Shown here: positions 28,781-37,990 of the stretch, one piece after another | Numbering within the stretch: the stretch's first letter is position 1 | How the letters are laid out: each line of letters opens with the position of its first letter | Source: Sulfitobacter indolifex | GTDB lineage: Bacteria; Pseudomonadota; Alphaproteobacteria; Rhodobacterales; Rhodobacteraceae | Assembly: GCF_022788655.1 (NCBI RefSeq) | Contig: NZ_CP084953.1 | Coordinates: 243,298 to 307,297 of the forward strand | Length of the DNA stretch: 64,000 bases | Direction: 5' to 3' | The notes under the pieces: generated by a model | Seen by the model: only the letters and a program-made list of their open reading frames with translations | Databases searched by the model: none | Told to the model about the DNA's origin: nothing | Position numbers and translations under genes: made by a program

Positions 28781-30760
28781 TTAGTCGCGCCGAGGTCCGA
28801 TGCTGCGGAAGATGTCTCTGGCAAGACTCCTCAGTTTGACCTCGGTCACCCCCGGCTCAAGGCCGTCCGCGTAGAATTTCACGAAAAAGGCCTCGCGCTG
28901 AGCTTCTGTCGGTAAAAGCTGTAGGCGCAGTCCGTCGGCGACTTCGGCAATCGCATAGGTTTCGATCCGTCCCGGAATGTCGTCAATCACCAGATGCCCC
29001 CGCGTCTGGGGCGGGATTTGCAGACCGCGAATGCGCACTGTGTCCATCGTCAGCGATGTGATCCAAAGCTCATGCTGGCGTCCGTCAGTCGAGAATACCG
29101 CGCGCTCTGGCCTGTCGCTGACGTGAAGCTCCCGGCGCGGGCGTTCAATGCAAGCCAGACAGGTCACCGCCAGCACCAGCAGATTATACAGGCTCCAGAA
29201 CAGGATGACCCATTTGCCGTCTCCGGCAGAAAAGGTCGCGAATTGGTCGAAGGCGATGCCGAAAAGCAGCCCCCCCAGCGTCAGGATGAACCCGATTAGG
29301 AAGGGCATCATCAGGTGCCATTGCACCACGACCTTCGAGCGGTCACCGCCCTTTGCCGTCACCGAAAAGGGGTGCCCGTGGGGTTTGACCAACCCGGTAA
29401 AGGCCGCACGGCTGATCGGGATCGCCCCCAAAAGCTGGCTCACGTCGTTTAGGATCGGCACCACCATGCCTCGGGTCAAGAAGTTCAGGGTGAGCAAGAT
29501 CCAAAAATAATAGGCGCCGAAATAGCTCAAGACATCGGGCAGGCGCGCGTCGACCACGATGATGTCAAAGAACCAATAGAGCAGTGGAAAGATGATGGCG
29601 GCGATGCGGAAGGGATAAGTGGTGGTCCAGAACAGGATCGAGTCCAGCACGCTCCACCGATCGCGCAGACGCAGGTTGTTGGATGACAGCGGCCCGAGCG
29701 AGGAGCGTGCGATTTGCATCAGTCCAAGGCACCAGCGCGCGCGTTGGGTGACATATTCCTTCAATCCCTCAGGCGCGAGCCCTTCGGACAGGGGTTCCGC
29801 CAGATAAACAGAGCGCCAGCCCGCGTTTTGTAACGCCAGTGTCAGCATGAAATCTTCGGTCACGGATTCGGTGTAAAACCCGCCAATTTCGCGCAGCGCG
29901 GTCCAGCGGCAAACCGAAGAGGTGCCACAGCAAAAGGCAATGCCCCAGCCATCGCGGGAAGGCTGCATGTGATCAAAGAAGAACCTCTGTTCGTCCGGGT
30001 AGGACCGACCGAGGTTAAAGTTATGCTGGATCGGGTCTTGGTTAAAAAAGTGCTGCGGCGTCTGAACCAGACCGACCTCGGGATCGTGGAACAGGGCCAA
30101 GGAGCGCGACAAAAAACCCCGGTGCGGCACGAAGTCCGCATCGAGCACAGCGACAAAATCAGGCGCCACAGTATCTTCCGCCAGACGGTCCAGCGCATGG
30201 TTGATGTTGCCTGCCTTTTGTCCCTCATTGGTAGGCCGCCGGATATAGCGCACCTCCAGTTCGGCGCAGAATTCCCGGAGCCAGTCCCGGCGATTGTCAT
30301 CGCAAACAATGATCTCCTTGCTTCGGTGCCGTAGGAACTTTGCCCCGACAATGGTCCGCTCAAGGATTTCCTTGTCCTCATTGTAGGTCGCAATCAGGAT
30401 CGCAACCCGTGGCTCCTCATTGCCCCACCATTCTGCATGGGCATCGGCCTCTTTGCTGCGCAGCTTGTAGCGCGAGAGGATCAGAAAGGCGCTGAGTGAG
30501 CCCAGCACTGAAAAGGTCTCCAACCCGAAGAGGAGCCAGCTTCCCATCATATCGAGGCTGAAGTCAGCTGGAGCAAGCGTCTGCGTGGCGCGCCACCACA
30601 TGTAGCGCAGCGCCAAAACACCCGCGACGCTAAGCAGTACGGCCCGATGCCAACGTCGTTGCGGATCAACGACCAAGGGCATCAGTGACCCCACGCCGAT
30701 CACCAGCAGCAAATGCATGGTGGCAGAGCCGATCTCGCCGAGATGCGGAAAGGGCAGCAT
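28781..30760 (-). CDS. Family 2 glycosyltransferase, cellulose/mixed-linkage beta-glucan synthase-like
   Basis: 659 residues, about eight membrane helices around a GT2 domain. Catalytic motifs in order: ATYNED (125-129), CDDN (Asp154-155), DADF (Asp207, Asp209), FCCGT (277-280), TED (301-303) and QRARW (339-343): a processive beta-glucan synthase of the BcsA type. The C-terminal 100 residues form a PilZ-like domain, but the usual RxxxR and D/NxSxxG c-di-GMP motifs are not clear. Order and sizes (HlyD-like gene immediately upstream, overlapping by one codon) recall bgsBA of Sinorhizobium meliloti, which makes a mixed 1,3/1,4-beta-glucan. No bcsB or bcsC is present. Product (cellulose or mixed-linkage glucan) is inferred. 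Confidence 0.85.
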   Translation of the reverse strand: MLPFPHLGEIGSATMHLLLVIGVGSLMPLVVDPQRRWHRAVLLSVAGVLALRYMWWRATQTLAPADFSLDMMGSWLLFGLETFSVLGSLSAFLILSRYKLRSKEADAHAEWWGNEEPRVAILIATYNEDKEILERTIVGAKFLRHRSKEIIVCDDNRRDWLREFCAELEVRYIRRPTNEGQKAGNINHALDRLAEDTVAPDFVAVLDADFVPHRGFLSRSLALFHDPEVGLVQTPQHFFNQDPIQHNFNLGRSYPDEQRFFFDHMQPSRDGWGIAFCCGTSSVCRWTALREIGGFYTESVTEDFMLTLALQNAGWRSVYLAEPLSEGLAPEGLKEYVTQRARWCLGLMQIARSSLGPLSSNNLRLRDRWSVLDSILFWTTTYPFRIAAIIFPLLYWFFDIIVVDARLPDVLSYFGAYYFWILLTLNFLTRGMVVPILNDVSQLLGAIPISRAAFTGLVKPHGHPFSVTAKGGDRSKVVVQWHLMMPFLIGFILTLGGLLFGIAFDQFATFSAGDGKWVILFWSLYNLLVLAVTCLACIERPRRELHVSDRPERAVFSTDGRQHELWITSLTMDTVRIRGLQIPPQTRGHLVIDDIPGRIETYAIAEVADGLRLQLLPTEAQREAFFVKFYADGLEPGVTEVKLRSLARDIFRSIGPRRD

Positions 30761-31932
30761 CAGTTCAGCAGTGCCCGAAACCAGTTGAGGGGCCGCTCAT
30801 CAAAGAAAGCGCGCCCGGTGCGTCCGATCGAGCAGCCGCGTTCGTGGTCGGCGGTTAGTTCCGGTACCAAAAGCGCCACGTCGTAGCGCTCCAAATGTTT
30901 TTCCGACGGCGCTACGGCCAAATTCTGATAAATCGTCGCCGCACCGGCTCCGGCGAGACGCGCCACGGTCCCCTCCATCACTTTCTCACGCCCGGTCAGA
31001 CGAAAGGAGGCAGCATCGCCGATTTGCAGCGAGTTGAAGACCCGCTCCGTGACAGACAGGGACACAAATGTCGCATCGCAATTGACCAGTCGCAGGATCG
31101 GGTCGCCCCGCTGTACGTTGATCCCATCGGCTTGCAGGATCTCCCAATAGATCCCGTTGACCGGAGAGGCGATTTCTCCCCCGCCCGCGGCATTCACCCG
31201 CAGATTTTCGCGCTGGCTGCGTGCAGTAAGTGTTTCAAGCCGCGCTTGTGCTTCCCCAAGACTGTTCTCAAGCTGCGAGATCACAGTTTCTAACTCGGTC
31301 GCGCGCTGCTCTGCATTTGGTGAGTCGTTGTAGCCGTCGCCGAGGAAAACCCCGGCCTTTGCCGTCTCAAGGGCGATCGCCAGCACTTCGACCCGTTCCC
31401 GCGCGTGGTCGAGAATTAGCGGCGCCAGCCCCGGCTCCATTGGAACGCGGTTGGGCAGTTCACCAACCAGTGACAAGACTTCCTGATCTGCCTCCTCCGG
31501 CAGTTCGCCTCCCTCTAAAACGGTTAACCGAAAGCGGGCATGTTCAAGCCGGGTGCGCAGTTCTTTCACCCGGGCCTCACGAAAGGTCGCGGCGCGGTTC
31601 ATCAGGCTGTCGCGCAACGAACGGGTGCTTTCGAGGTCAGCCTCAAGCCGGGCAATCTCTCCCTCAATGAACCCTTGTTCCATGCGCAGATCGTTTAGAC
31701 GCACCGTGTCGACGAGCGGGTCATCCACGGTGGCTATGGTCTCCCCTTTTTGCACACGCGCACCGAAGGGCGTGTCGGGCAGGCTAAGGTCTCCGGCCGT
31801 ATTTGCCCGGATGGTCACAACGGGTGCATTGACAAAGGCGTTTGCACTGGCCCCCGCCATTTGCTCGGCGATGATCACCCATAGTGCAACCGCGATGAGT
31901 ACGATGCTGAGGATCAGGCGTAGCAACTTCAT
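30760..31932 (-). CDS. HlyD/membrane-fusion-like protein of the glucan synthase operon
   Basis: 390 residues. One N-terminal membrane helix (about residues 4-22), then two halves of a biotinyl-lipoyl-like domain (VVTIRANTAGDLSLPD...VQKGETIATVDDPLVD and AGGGEIASPVNGIYWEI...VQRGDPILRLVNCDATFVS) separated by a long coiled coil (about 75-230). This is the membrane-fusion pattern. Its stop overlaps the synthase start. In the S. meliloti mixed-linkage glucan locus a similar protein (BgsB) precedes the synthase; here it would guide the polymer through the periplasm. No outer-membrane channel is encoded nearby except the small barrel at 28188. Confidence 0.8.
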   Translation of the reverse strand: MKLLRLILSIVLIAVALWVIIAEQMAGASANAFVNAPVVTIRANTAGDLSLPDTPFGARVQKGETIATVDDPLVDTVRLNDLRMEQGFIEGEIARLEADLESTRSLRDSLMNRAATFREARVKELRTRLEHARFRLTVLEGGELPEEADQEVLSLVGELPNRVPMEPGLAPLILDHARERVEVLAIALETAKAGVFLGDGYNDSPNAEQRATELETVISQLENSLGEAQARLETLTARSQRENLRVNAAGGGEIASPVNGIYWEILQADGINVQRGDPILRLVNCDATFVSLSVTERVFNSLQIGDAASFRLTGREKVMEGTVARLAGAGAATIYQNLAVAPSEKHLERYDVALLVPELTADHERGCSIGRTGRAFFDERPLNWFRALLN

Positions 31933-32044
31933 GCGTTATCTCCAGTATAACCAATATTCTACGTTGGATTGTATTTTTGCTGCAGCCGCAAGGCGACTTC
32001 GACCAACTCGCAGCAAATTGAATCTTAAGATGAGAAAGTGGCGA

Positions 32045-33028
32045 TTATATGCCTTCGCGCCATGCAATTTGCGCCAAAAGCGCAAGCGTGTCAGCGTAAT
32101 AGCCTTGACCGGGGCGTGGCTGTGCCGGGGATTTTCCGGCGGCAATATCGGCCACGGCACGAAAACCCGCCGCGTCGCTTTGCGCTAACAACTGACCCGA
32201 TGGGGCGGTAACGGTCGCGACATGCTCGGCTAAGGTCGCGCTCGCGAAAAGGGTGCTGGCGGCCCCTAATGCCGGATGGTCATGGCGTCCTGACCAGAAC
32301 AAATAGAGCGGTATGCGCAGCGCGTCCCAGCCAAAGGCGTTGGACAAGTCTGTTGCTGCTTTTATGCCGCTCGGGGTGACATCGATCCAATCCCGCAGGG
32401 CTGCGGGATCACGCAACAACTGTTCGCCATGCGCGGCAGTGCGCAGCAGATCAACCTGTCCAAAAGCTTCCCCCAGTTCGATCAGAGCACGACTCATGTA
32501 ATAAAAGGGGTTCACGATCACCGACTGGTCGGTTGCCGTCGTATGGCTGGCTGGTTTGAGCAATAACTCACTCGGCACCCGAGGGTCAGGCGCGAGACAG
32601 GTCTCAATAAGTCCGCGACAGATTTGCGAGGCCTCACCCTCATATTCGCCCCATCCGGAATCTCGCGTGGCACGCAGCAGCGCCCAAGCGCGCAGCAGGT
32701 CACCGTCCGTGGCGTTTCTAAGATCGGCCTCGTTGCCTTGCCACTTCCATGCCATCAGCCCGTCAGGCCGGGTCGCGAGCTTACTCTGGGTCCATGCCTC
32801 GATACGTCTGAACGCGTCCCGATCCCCAAAGGCCTGCGCAAGAAGCAGGCCATATGCTTGCCCTTCGGAATGGCTGATATCGTCGTTGCCTTCGTCGATG
32901 ACCCGGCCAGCCTCGTTTAGGTGCGCCGCTTTCCAGGCGCTCCAAGTGTCCAACTGCCGATCTTGCCCCCACCCAGACGAAGCCACGGCGATGCAGGGTA
33001 GCGTCACAAGCAACCTACGCCTATTCAT
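32045..33028 (-). CDS. Glycosyl hydrolase family 8 endoglucanase (BcsZ-like)
   Basis: 327 residues with an N-terminal export signal (NRRRLLVTLPCIAVASSGWG; the arginines may even allow Tat export). GH8 motifs: SHSEGQAYGLLLA with the presumed general acid Glu55, WKWQGNEADLRNATDGDLLRAWALL with the substrate-binding and catalytic Asp residues, NPFYYMSRALIELG, and AFGWDALRIPLYLFW. Periplasmic GH8 endo-beta-1,4-glucanases accompany most bacterial cellulose synthases and edit the nascent chain. First gene of the leftward GH8-HlyD-GT2 group, with a 112-base gap before the HlyD gene. Confidence 0.88.
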   Translation of the reverse strand: MNRRRLLVTLPCIAVASSGWGQDRQLDTWSAWKAAHLNEAGRVIDEGNDDISHSEGQAYGLLLAQAFGDRDAFRRIEAWTQSKLATRPDGLMAWKWQGNEADLRNATDGDLLRAWALLRATRDSGWGEYEGEASQICRGLIETCLAPDPRVPSELLLKPASHTTATDQSVIVNPFYYMSRALIELGEAFGQVDLLRTAAHGEQLLRDPAALRDWIDVTPSGIKAATDLSNAFGWDALRIPLYLFWSGRHDHPALGAASTLFASATLAEHVATVTAPSGQLLAQSDAAGFRAVADIAAGKSPAQPRPGQGYYADTLALLAQIAWREGI

Positions 33029-33526
33029 CGCTCACCTTGTTACGGTGGAACATCTATTCCTGAACCCTGCTAAATTCCCCGTTTAGTATCGGTTAGGTAG
33101 GCTCCTGGGTAAAGAGCATCAATGGCACCTTCCGGAACGCTGCGATGCAGCGTCTACTCTCCCTCCCGCGGCCAGCTTGGGCTCAAGACCAACCTTAGCT
33201 GCGCGTTGTCTTAAGGACCGCTCTGGGTCGTTTCCTTAAACTCCAACAAGATGGGAAATCTTGGCATTTGCGGCATTATTCACTGAGGGTGCCGCATGTT
33301 CCCGGCGGTAATATGTTCATACGGCGCCGGTGATGCCCAATCTCCCCACCGTGCAAAGATCATCGCGCTGCGGATCGGAAACGTAGCACGAATGCGGGAT
33401 CGAAGTTAGCATGCATCTGCATAGGCACGGGTTGCATCAGCGGTCTGTCAAACTGGGCCGAAGCATTCGGGTCCGAAGATTGCGACCTTATTTGGGGATA
33501 GATACTGTTTTGATGGGCAAGCTGTA
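33029..33526. other. Divergent intergenic region, GH8 / PAS kinase
   Basis: About 500 bases between two divergent genes. It should hold both promoters. No consensus -35/-10 pair, strong palindrome or small gene stands out. Confidence 0.4.
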
Positions 33527-35452
33527 GTGTGCACAGAACACCATGATGCCGAAGCGATGTTTCAATCAATCGTCGACAACAGTCCGTTCGGCGTTTGGGT
33601 CGTGGATCAGGACGGCCTGGTCGTCTTTAGCAATCGAAGCGCAGAGGCCTTATTGCTGCACAGATGGACGAAAACCACCGGCGCACAAATCGCTGAATTG
33701 TTACCGGCTTTGTCGGTGTCTAACGGCGGGCTGACCATCACCGACCTTAAGATCGGGGACTTCGAAAATATCATCTCCCTCCCATCGGATGACGATGCGC
33801 GCTACGGGGAAGTAAACCTGAGCCAGTTTAAGGACGCTGAGGGTCGGCCATTTACAATCGTGAACGTCAACGAAATCACGAGTCGCGTCAAATCTTGGTA
33901 TGCGTTGAGAGATCAGGAAGAACGCTGGAACCTGGCGCTTGAGGGAAGCCAAATTGGCGTGTTTGAGTCGGACCTTCGCACAGGCGCGGGCCGTGCATCT
34001 GACGCTTGGTATCAACTGCTCGGCATATGCGATGCGAACGGAAAAGATTCCGATCGCGAGTGGCGCGAACGGATCCATCCGGACGACCGGGAAGAGGTGG
34101 AAGCACTTGACGCCGAATGCATCGCAGGGCGCGTTGAACGATCAGAAGCCAAGTTTCGGATGCGCGTTGGCGACAACGATTGGCGCTGGATGCGGTCCAT
34201 TCTTCGAGTGACGGAACGAGATGAGCAGGGCGATCCAGTGCGCGTGCTCGGCACGATGATTGACACCACCCCGCTCGAAACCGCACTGGCGCTGGCGGAG
34301 GCCCGCAGGGCGGGCTTGGAGGTGCTGGTGTCCAACGCGCCGGTTGCCATGGCCGTCATGTCTCTTGATGGGACGTTCTTGCTGTTGAACGATCCGTGTT
34401 ATTCGCTGTTCGGCTATGCCGCCGGGCAGCTTGAGCGAAAGAACCTTTGGCAGCTTTCCGGGCAGAAGACGCTGGAAAACCTTAAGGCTGAAGTTGAGGC
34501 GCTTTTCAACGGAGACAGCAGCATTTCCCGCGTTGAGGAGAAATACGTACGGCCCAACGGTGAAGTTATTGATATTGCGATCAGAATATCGATCTATCGC
34601 CCGGAGCGAGTCAGCGACAGCCGTCTCATCGTTCAAATGGTCGACATCACCGAGACCAAGAGGTTGGAGGCCCTGAAGAATGATTTCGTGGCCACGGTCA
34701 GTCACGAATTGCGCACCCCGCTCGCCTCGGTTCATGGTGCCCTGCGCCTGCTCGCCGGGGTTATCGGAGAGGGCGCGCCCGAACAGGTGGACAAGCTTTT
34801 GGGGATGGCCAGCAGAAACAGCGAGCGGTTGACCCAAGTGGTCAATGATCTGCTCGACTTCCAAAAGCTTACGGCAGGGCATTTCTCGGTCGAGATCACA
34901 CAGGTCGATGCCGTAGATATCGTCCAGCAAACCGTCGTCGACAATGAGCCCTTCGCGAACAAGTTCAGCGTATCTGTCTTGGTGGATGCGCCGGAACATC
35001 CCGTCATCATCCATGCCGACGCCCAACGTTTAAAGCAGGTGCTCACCAACCTTCTCTCAAATGCGGCCAAATTCTCTGACTGCGGTACGACGGTCGACGT
35101 CAAAGCAGGGATCGATGAAGAGGCATTCCTGATTTCCGTAACCAATAGGGGTCGCGGTATTTCCCCTGAGTTCGGCAAACGGCTTTTTGAGCCTTTTTCG
35201 CAACAGGCCGAACATCTGACCCGTGATCGAGAGGGCACTGGTCTGGGGCTGGCAATCTCAAAAGAGCTGGTCGAAAATATGGGCGGTGCAATCGGCTACA
35301 GCTCACAAATCAATGTGCAGACCACGTTCTGGGTTCGGCTTCCTCTGGCTTTGCCGACTGGCGCAAGCGCAAGACCCCGCCCATCAGGATCAATAGAGGC
35401 CCCGTCATCTCCAACATCCAGTTCACCCGAACGGAATGGAACGACATATTGA
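33527..35452 (+). CDS. Soluble multi-PAS sensor histidine kinase
   Basis: 641 residues from GTG 33527 (an ATG at 33557 is the alternative). Three PAS-type domains (about 13-115, 125-245 and 265-380, with VRVLGTMIDTTPLE and RLIVQMVDITETKRLE as PAC ends), then HisKA with phosphorylatable His393 in FVATVSHELRTPLAS, and HATPase (N box NLLSNAAKFS, G1 NRGRGISPE, G2 GTGLGLAISKELVENMGG). No membrane segment, so it senses inside the cell. The kinase homology stops at about FWVRLPLAL (nt 35355); the remaining 32 residues are low-complexity and antisense to the convergent gene, suggesting a rearranged 3' end. Confidence 0.88.
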   Translation: MCTEHHDAEAMFQSIVDNSPFGVWVVDQDGLVVFSNRSAEALLLHRWTKTTGAQIAELLPALSVSNGGLTITDLKIGDFENIISLPSDDDARYGEVNLSQFKDAEGRPFTIVNVNEITSRVKSWYALRDQEERWNLALEGSQIGVFESDLRTGAGRASDAWYQLLGICDANGKDSDREWRERIHPDDREEVEALDAECIAGRVERSEAKFRMRVGDNDWRWMRSILRVTERDEQGDPVRVLGTMIDTTPLETALALAEARRAGLEVLVSNAPVAMAVMSLDGTFLLLNDPCYSLFGYAAGQLERKNLWQLSGQKTLENLKAEVEALFNGDSSISRVEEKYVRPNGEVIDIAIRISIYRPERVSDSRLIVQMVDITETKRLEALKNDFVATVSHELRTPLASVHGALRLLAGVIGEGAPEQVDKLLGMASRNSERLTQVVNDLLDFQKLTAGHFSVEITQVDAVDIVQQTVVDNEPFANKFSVSVLVDAPEHPVIIHADAQRLKQVLTNLLSNAAKFSDCGTTVDVKAGIDEEAFLISVTNRGRGISPEFGKRLFEPFSQQAEHLTRDREGTGLGLAISKELVENMGGAIGYSSQINVQTTFWVRLPLALPTGASARPRPSGSIEAPSSPTSSSPERNGTTY

Positions 35453-35924
35453 TCACCCGATCCATGTGATGGAACCCGGCCGCCCGCATCGCTACGAACC
35501 CCAGCACAAAGACCAGACCGGTGAGCGCCAGTCCATTCCGCCGCAGCGTGCCGCGCAGGCTGATAGAGACCGCCGCAAAGAGGGTCAGGACCAGAACGAA
35601 TACCCCCAAGAGGAACCCGATCTGCACAGGGCGCCGGGTCTCATACCAGCCTTGAAGCTGCGCCATGCAGCGGGCGGCATCGGTCAGCAAGGTCTGCAAG
35701 TCCAATTGTTTGTTGACCGCCAAGAGCAGCAAGATCAGCCCCAAAAGCCCCCAGAACGCCCGCTCCCGCCCCCGCGAAGGGGCTGGAAAGGCAGCCTTGA
35801 GGGCCACCCGCCAGGACAGCAGCCCCGTACTTATGTAAAGCGCCACAATCAACCACCCGCCCCAGCCTGGATCGCCGAGGCCAATCTGCCAGCTGTCCAA
35901 TGTACAAGACCAGATCGCGTGCAC
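35310..35924 (-). CDS. Uncharacterised five-helix membrane protein
   Basis: 204 residues with five hydrophobic segments (about 21-42, 55-72, 101-124, 131-148 and 170-186). It belongs to a small family of Rhodobacterales membrane proteins (motifs LAVNKQLDLQTLL, GWYETRR, RRNGLALTGLVFVLGFVAMRAAGFHH) of unknown function. The 3' 143 bases overlap the histidine kinase gene on the other strand; the last 14 residues after VLRLRQSA look like read-through into kinase sequence. Either deletion or recombination at about 35350 joined the two genes tail to tail. Confidence 0.75.
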   Translation of the reverse strand: MHAIWSCTLDSWQIGLGDPGWGGWLIVALYISTGLLSWRVALKAAFPAPSRGRERAFWGLLGLILLLLAVNKQLDLQTLLTDAARCMAQLQGWYETRRPVQIGFLLGVFVLVLTLFAAVSISLRGTLRRNGLALTGLVFVLGFVAMRAAGFHHMDRVINMSFHSVRVNWMLEMTGPLLILMGGVLRLRQSAKPEEAEPRTWSAH

Positions 35925-36052
35925 AGATTTACTGTCCTGTTTTAGAAGAAGTGTTCAAAATTCGGACTCCTGCCATAGTTTCGCCTCAGGGTTGCATTAG
36001 CCTATTGAGAGCGATTTATATTCAATACGTTTTATTACCCGAGGTTTTTCAA

Positions 36053-37030
36053 ATGAACATATTGGCTGTCGACGACGATCCTATCATTCTAGATTTGATC
36101 CGGACAACAGTGCAGCCCCTACGAGAGATCACAGTCACCACGTCATCCTCAAGCTTGGAGGCCTGGGATTTGTTGTCAGCAGGTGCTGCGCATTTTGATT
36201 GCCTGCTGCTCGATATCGAGATGCCGGACATTGACGGCATTACCCTATGCCGCCAGATCCGATCCCTGCCAGACCATCTCGACACCCCCATCCTTATGTT
36301 GACAAGAAGGACAGATGCCCTCTCCGTGGGGCATGCCTTTGTTGCCGGGGCGACAGACTACGTCACAAAACCCTTTGAGCTGGGCGATCTCAAATCGAGA
36401 CTGCGGGTGGCAGACCGGATGGTGAAGAGGTCTGACGCCGTCCCCCAGATCCCAGCCCGAGCCTTGCAAAAAATCGGACTGCCAGGCGTGCATTTGTTCA
36501 ACGAAGACCAGCCGTTGCATATCAAAGATGTCCCCCAGCTTATCGGGCCCTTTTCGCTCGGCGCCTATCTTTCCCAGCTGTCTCGCAGCAGCCTGGACGA
36601 CTGTCATATTTTTGCAGCCACAATCGATACCTTCCCACAGCTCTATGCCGATGGCTCCACCGCAGAACTGGGCACAGCGATCGTTGCCACTACGAAGATC
36701 ATTGCCCGCAGTCTTGACTGCCCGCAGCTGCTGATGGCCCACCAAGGCCGCGGGATCTTGCTTTGCGTGATGACCACGGCGCAACCTCCAAACTGGGAGG
36801 CCGTCGAAGAGGCCATCCAACGCGAGATTACGCAAATGGACCTGCGGTTTGGCCACAAAGGCAAGATCGCATTTTCTCTTTCGGTCGGCAAACCCATTCA
36901 GCCCTATGCCAGCCCCACACAGCGCGTCAAAAAAACCTTCGACCGGGCCATCGCCCGGGTGACGGGCCCGCAAAAACAAAGCTTTGTTGCTTCAGAACCA
37001 AAGCTGCGCTCAGCAGCGTTCGCGCAGTAA
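36053..37030 (+). CDS. Response regulator with GGDEF-like C-terminal domain
   Basis: 325 residues from ATG 36053 (GAGG eight bases upstream). Receiver domain 1-125: acidic pocket Asp7-9, phosphoacceptor Asp54 in LLLDIEMPDIDG, the conserved Thr in ILMLTRR and Lys in VTKPFELGD. The C-terminal 170 residues (AYLSQLSRSSLDDCHIFAATID..., GRGILLCVMTTA, KIAFSLSVGKP, KKTFDRAIARV) follow the secondary structure of a GGDEF domain, but the GG(D/E)EF loop is replaced by GRGILL. A catalytically inactive diguanylate cyclase-like output is my inference. It lies 600 bases downstream of the PAS kinase on the same strand and could be its partner. Confidence 0.75.
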   Translation: MNILAVDDDPIILDLIRTTVQPLREITVTTSSSSLEAWDLLSAGAAHFDCLLLDIEMPDIDGITLCRQIRSLPDHLDTPILMLTRRTDALSVGHAFVAGATDYVTKPFELGDLKSRLRVADRMVKRSDAVPQIPARALQKIGLPGVHLFNEDQPLHIKDVPQLIGPFSLGAYLSQLSRSSLDDCHIFAATIDTFPQLYADGSTAELGTAIVATTKIIARSLDCPQLLMAHQGRGILLCVMTTAQPPNWEAVEEAIQREITQMDLRFGHKGKIAFSLSVGKPIQPYASPTQRVKKTFDRAIARVTGPQKQSFVASEPKLRSAAFAQ

Positions 37031-37126
37031 GGTTTTCCAAAATCGATGTCTACTTAGCGTGTTGGTTTGATCCTGTTTCTGAGAAAAAGGCCAGTATGGA
37101 CTCTGCACGCAAAAGGCAGGGGCCCC

Positions 37127-37347
37127 ATGAAACAGAAAACCTTTGAAAGCATCCTCAGACGCTTGCAGGGCCTCACGCCTGATCAGGCGGGACCTTTGAT
37201 GCGATCAGTGCAAGACCTGACAGCTCAGAATGCTGCCCTTGGAGCGGTTGACCAAAACCAAGGGTGGCCATTTGTCCTAAATGTAGTGCTGAGGAGGCGC
37301 ACGCGGCATCTTCGATCAGCATTGGCGCTCTCCAACCGTATCGGTGA
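37127..37347 (+). pseudogene. IS1595-type (ISXO2-like) transposase N-terminal remnant
   Basis: MKQKTFESILRRLQGLTPDQ begins a transposase of the ISXO2/IS1595 type. After QNAALGAVDQNQG the frame shifts and a second frame continues with CPKCSAEEAHAASS and SIGALQPYR before a TGA at 37345. The CPKC pair is the start of the zinc ribbon of this family. About 70 codons of a roughly 300-codon gene remain. Confidence 0.65.
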
Positions 37348-37990
37348 ACGGATTTGTCACTCCTGGTATCTTGCCGGTCAGCGGCATGCGAAATACTGAT
37401 ATTGCCGCCCCAGCTCCGCAGTAAAGAGCTTTGCAGGTATCGACGGTATCACTGCGCACGACCATCGACCCGCCTTCTTTCATAAGGGTCATCCGGCAAC
37501 CATTATATGATGAGGACCAGCCACTACCGCTTCGCTGCGCGGTAAGGGTTTGCGTGCCACAAGCGAAATTTCCTGAGAAAAACAAGAAGTCAAAGCGTAG
37601 ATTTTGTCCCTGCTCTTGCAGGCCCATAATGCCGGTATCGTTACAATACAGGCCGGTCAATCCAGCGGTTTGAACTGACCTCGGCGCATTTAGATCTGCA
37701 ATGCGGTTCTGCATGGAGGCCAAGAGACAGCTGCGATCCGAACTGCAAGAGTTCCTCTGGCCGATCCAGGATCTCTGATCTGCAAGGATTGAAGCACTTT
37801 TGCTTTTTGAAGCAGATCTGCGGGCGTTCCTGAATGCGTCTGCCATTTGTCGGTCGAGTTTCGAGAGTGCAGCGTCAGCGCAGATCGTTTTTTCAACGGT
37901 CGTTGCAGCAAGTTTGCAATCGAAACTGGCTTGAGCTTGAGCTTCCAAACCGGCGAGCACTACAAAGGGTAAAGCCAATAAACATCTCAC
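37316..37990 (-). CDS. Secreted LprI/DUF1311-like protein with rearranged C-terminus
   Basis: 224 residues. Signal peptide (1-21, cleavage after AQAQA), then SFDCKLAATTVEKTICADAALSKLDRQMADAF, the cysteine pattern of the LprI/DUF1311 domain (lysozyme inhibitor-like), continuing to RSWIGQRNSCSSDRSCLLASMQNRIADL. The second half contains LTGLYCNDTGIMGLQ and cysteine pairs FACGTQ, NGCRM, DTCKALYCGAG. The final 18 residues are antisense to the IS1595 remnant, so the native end was probably near VFRMPLTG. Periplasmic; function unknown. Confidence 0.75.
   Translation of the reverse strand: MRCLLALPFVVLAGLEAQAQASFDCKLAATTVEKTICADAALSKLDRQMADAFRNARRSASKSKSASILADQRSWIGQRNSCSSDRSCLLASMQNRIADLNAPRSVQTAGLTGLYCNDTGIMGLQEQGQNLRFDFLFFSGNFACGTQTLTAQRSGSGWSSSYNGCRMTLMKEGGSMVVRSDTVDTCKALYCGAGAAISVFRMPLTGKIPGVTNPFTDTVGERQC

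Noticed and set aside
34142..35026. Minus-strand open frame of 294 codons
   Set aside because: Antisense to the PAS and HisKA part of the histidine kinase.
36245..36979. Minus-strand open frame of 244 codons
   Set aside because: Antisense to the response regulator with its intact receiver domain.
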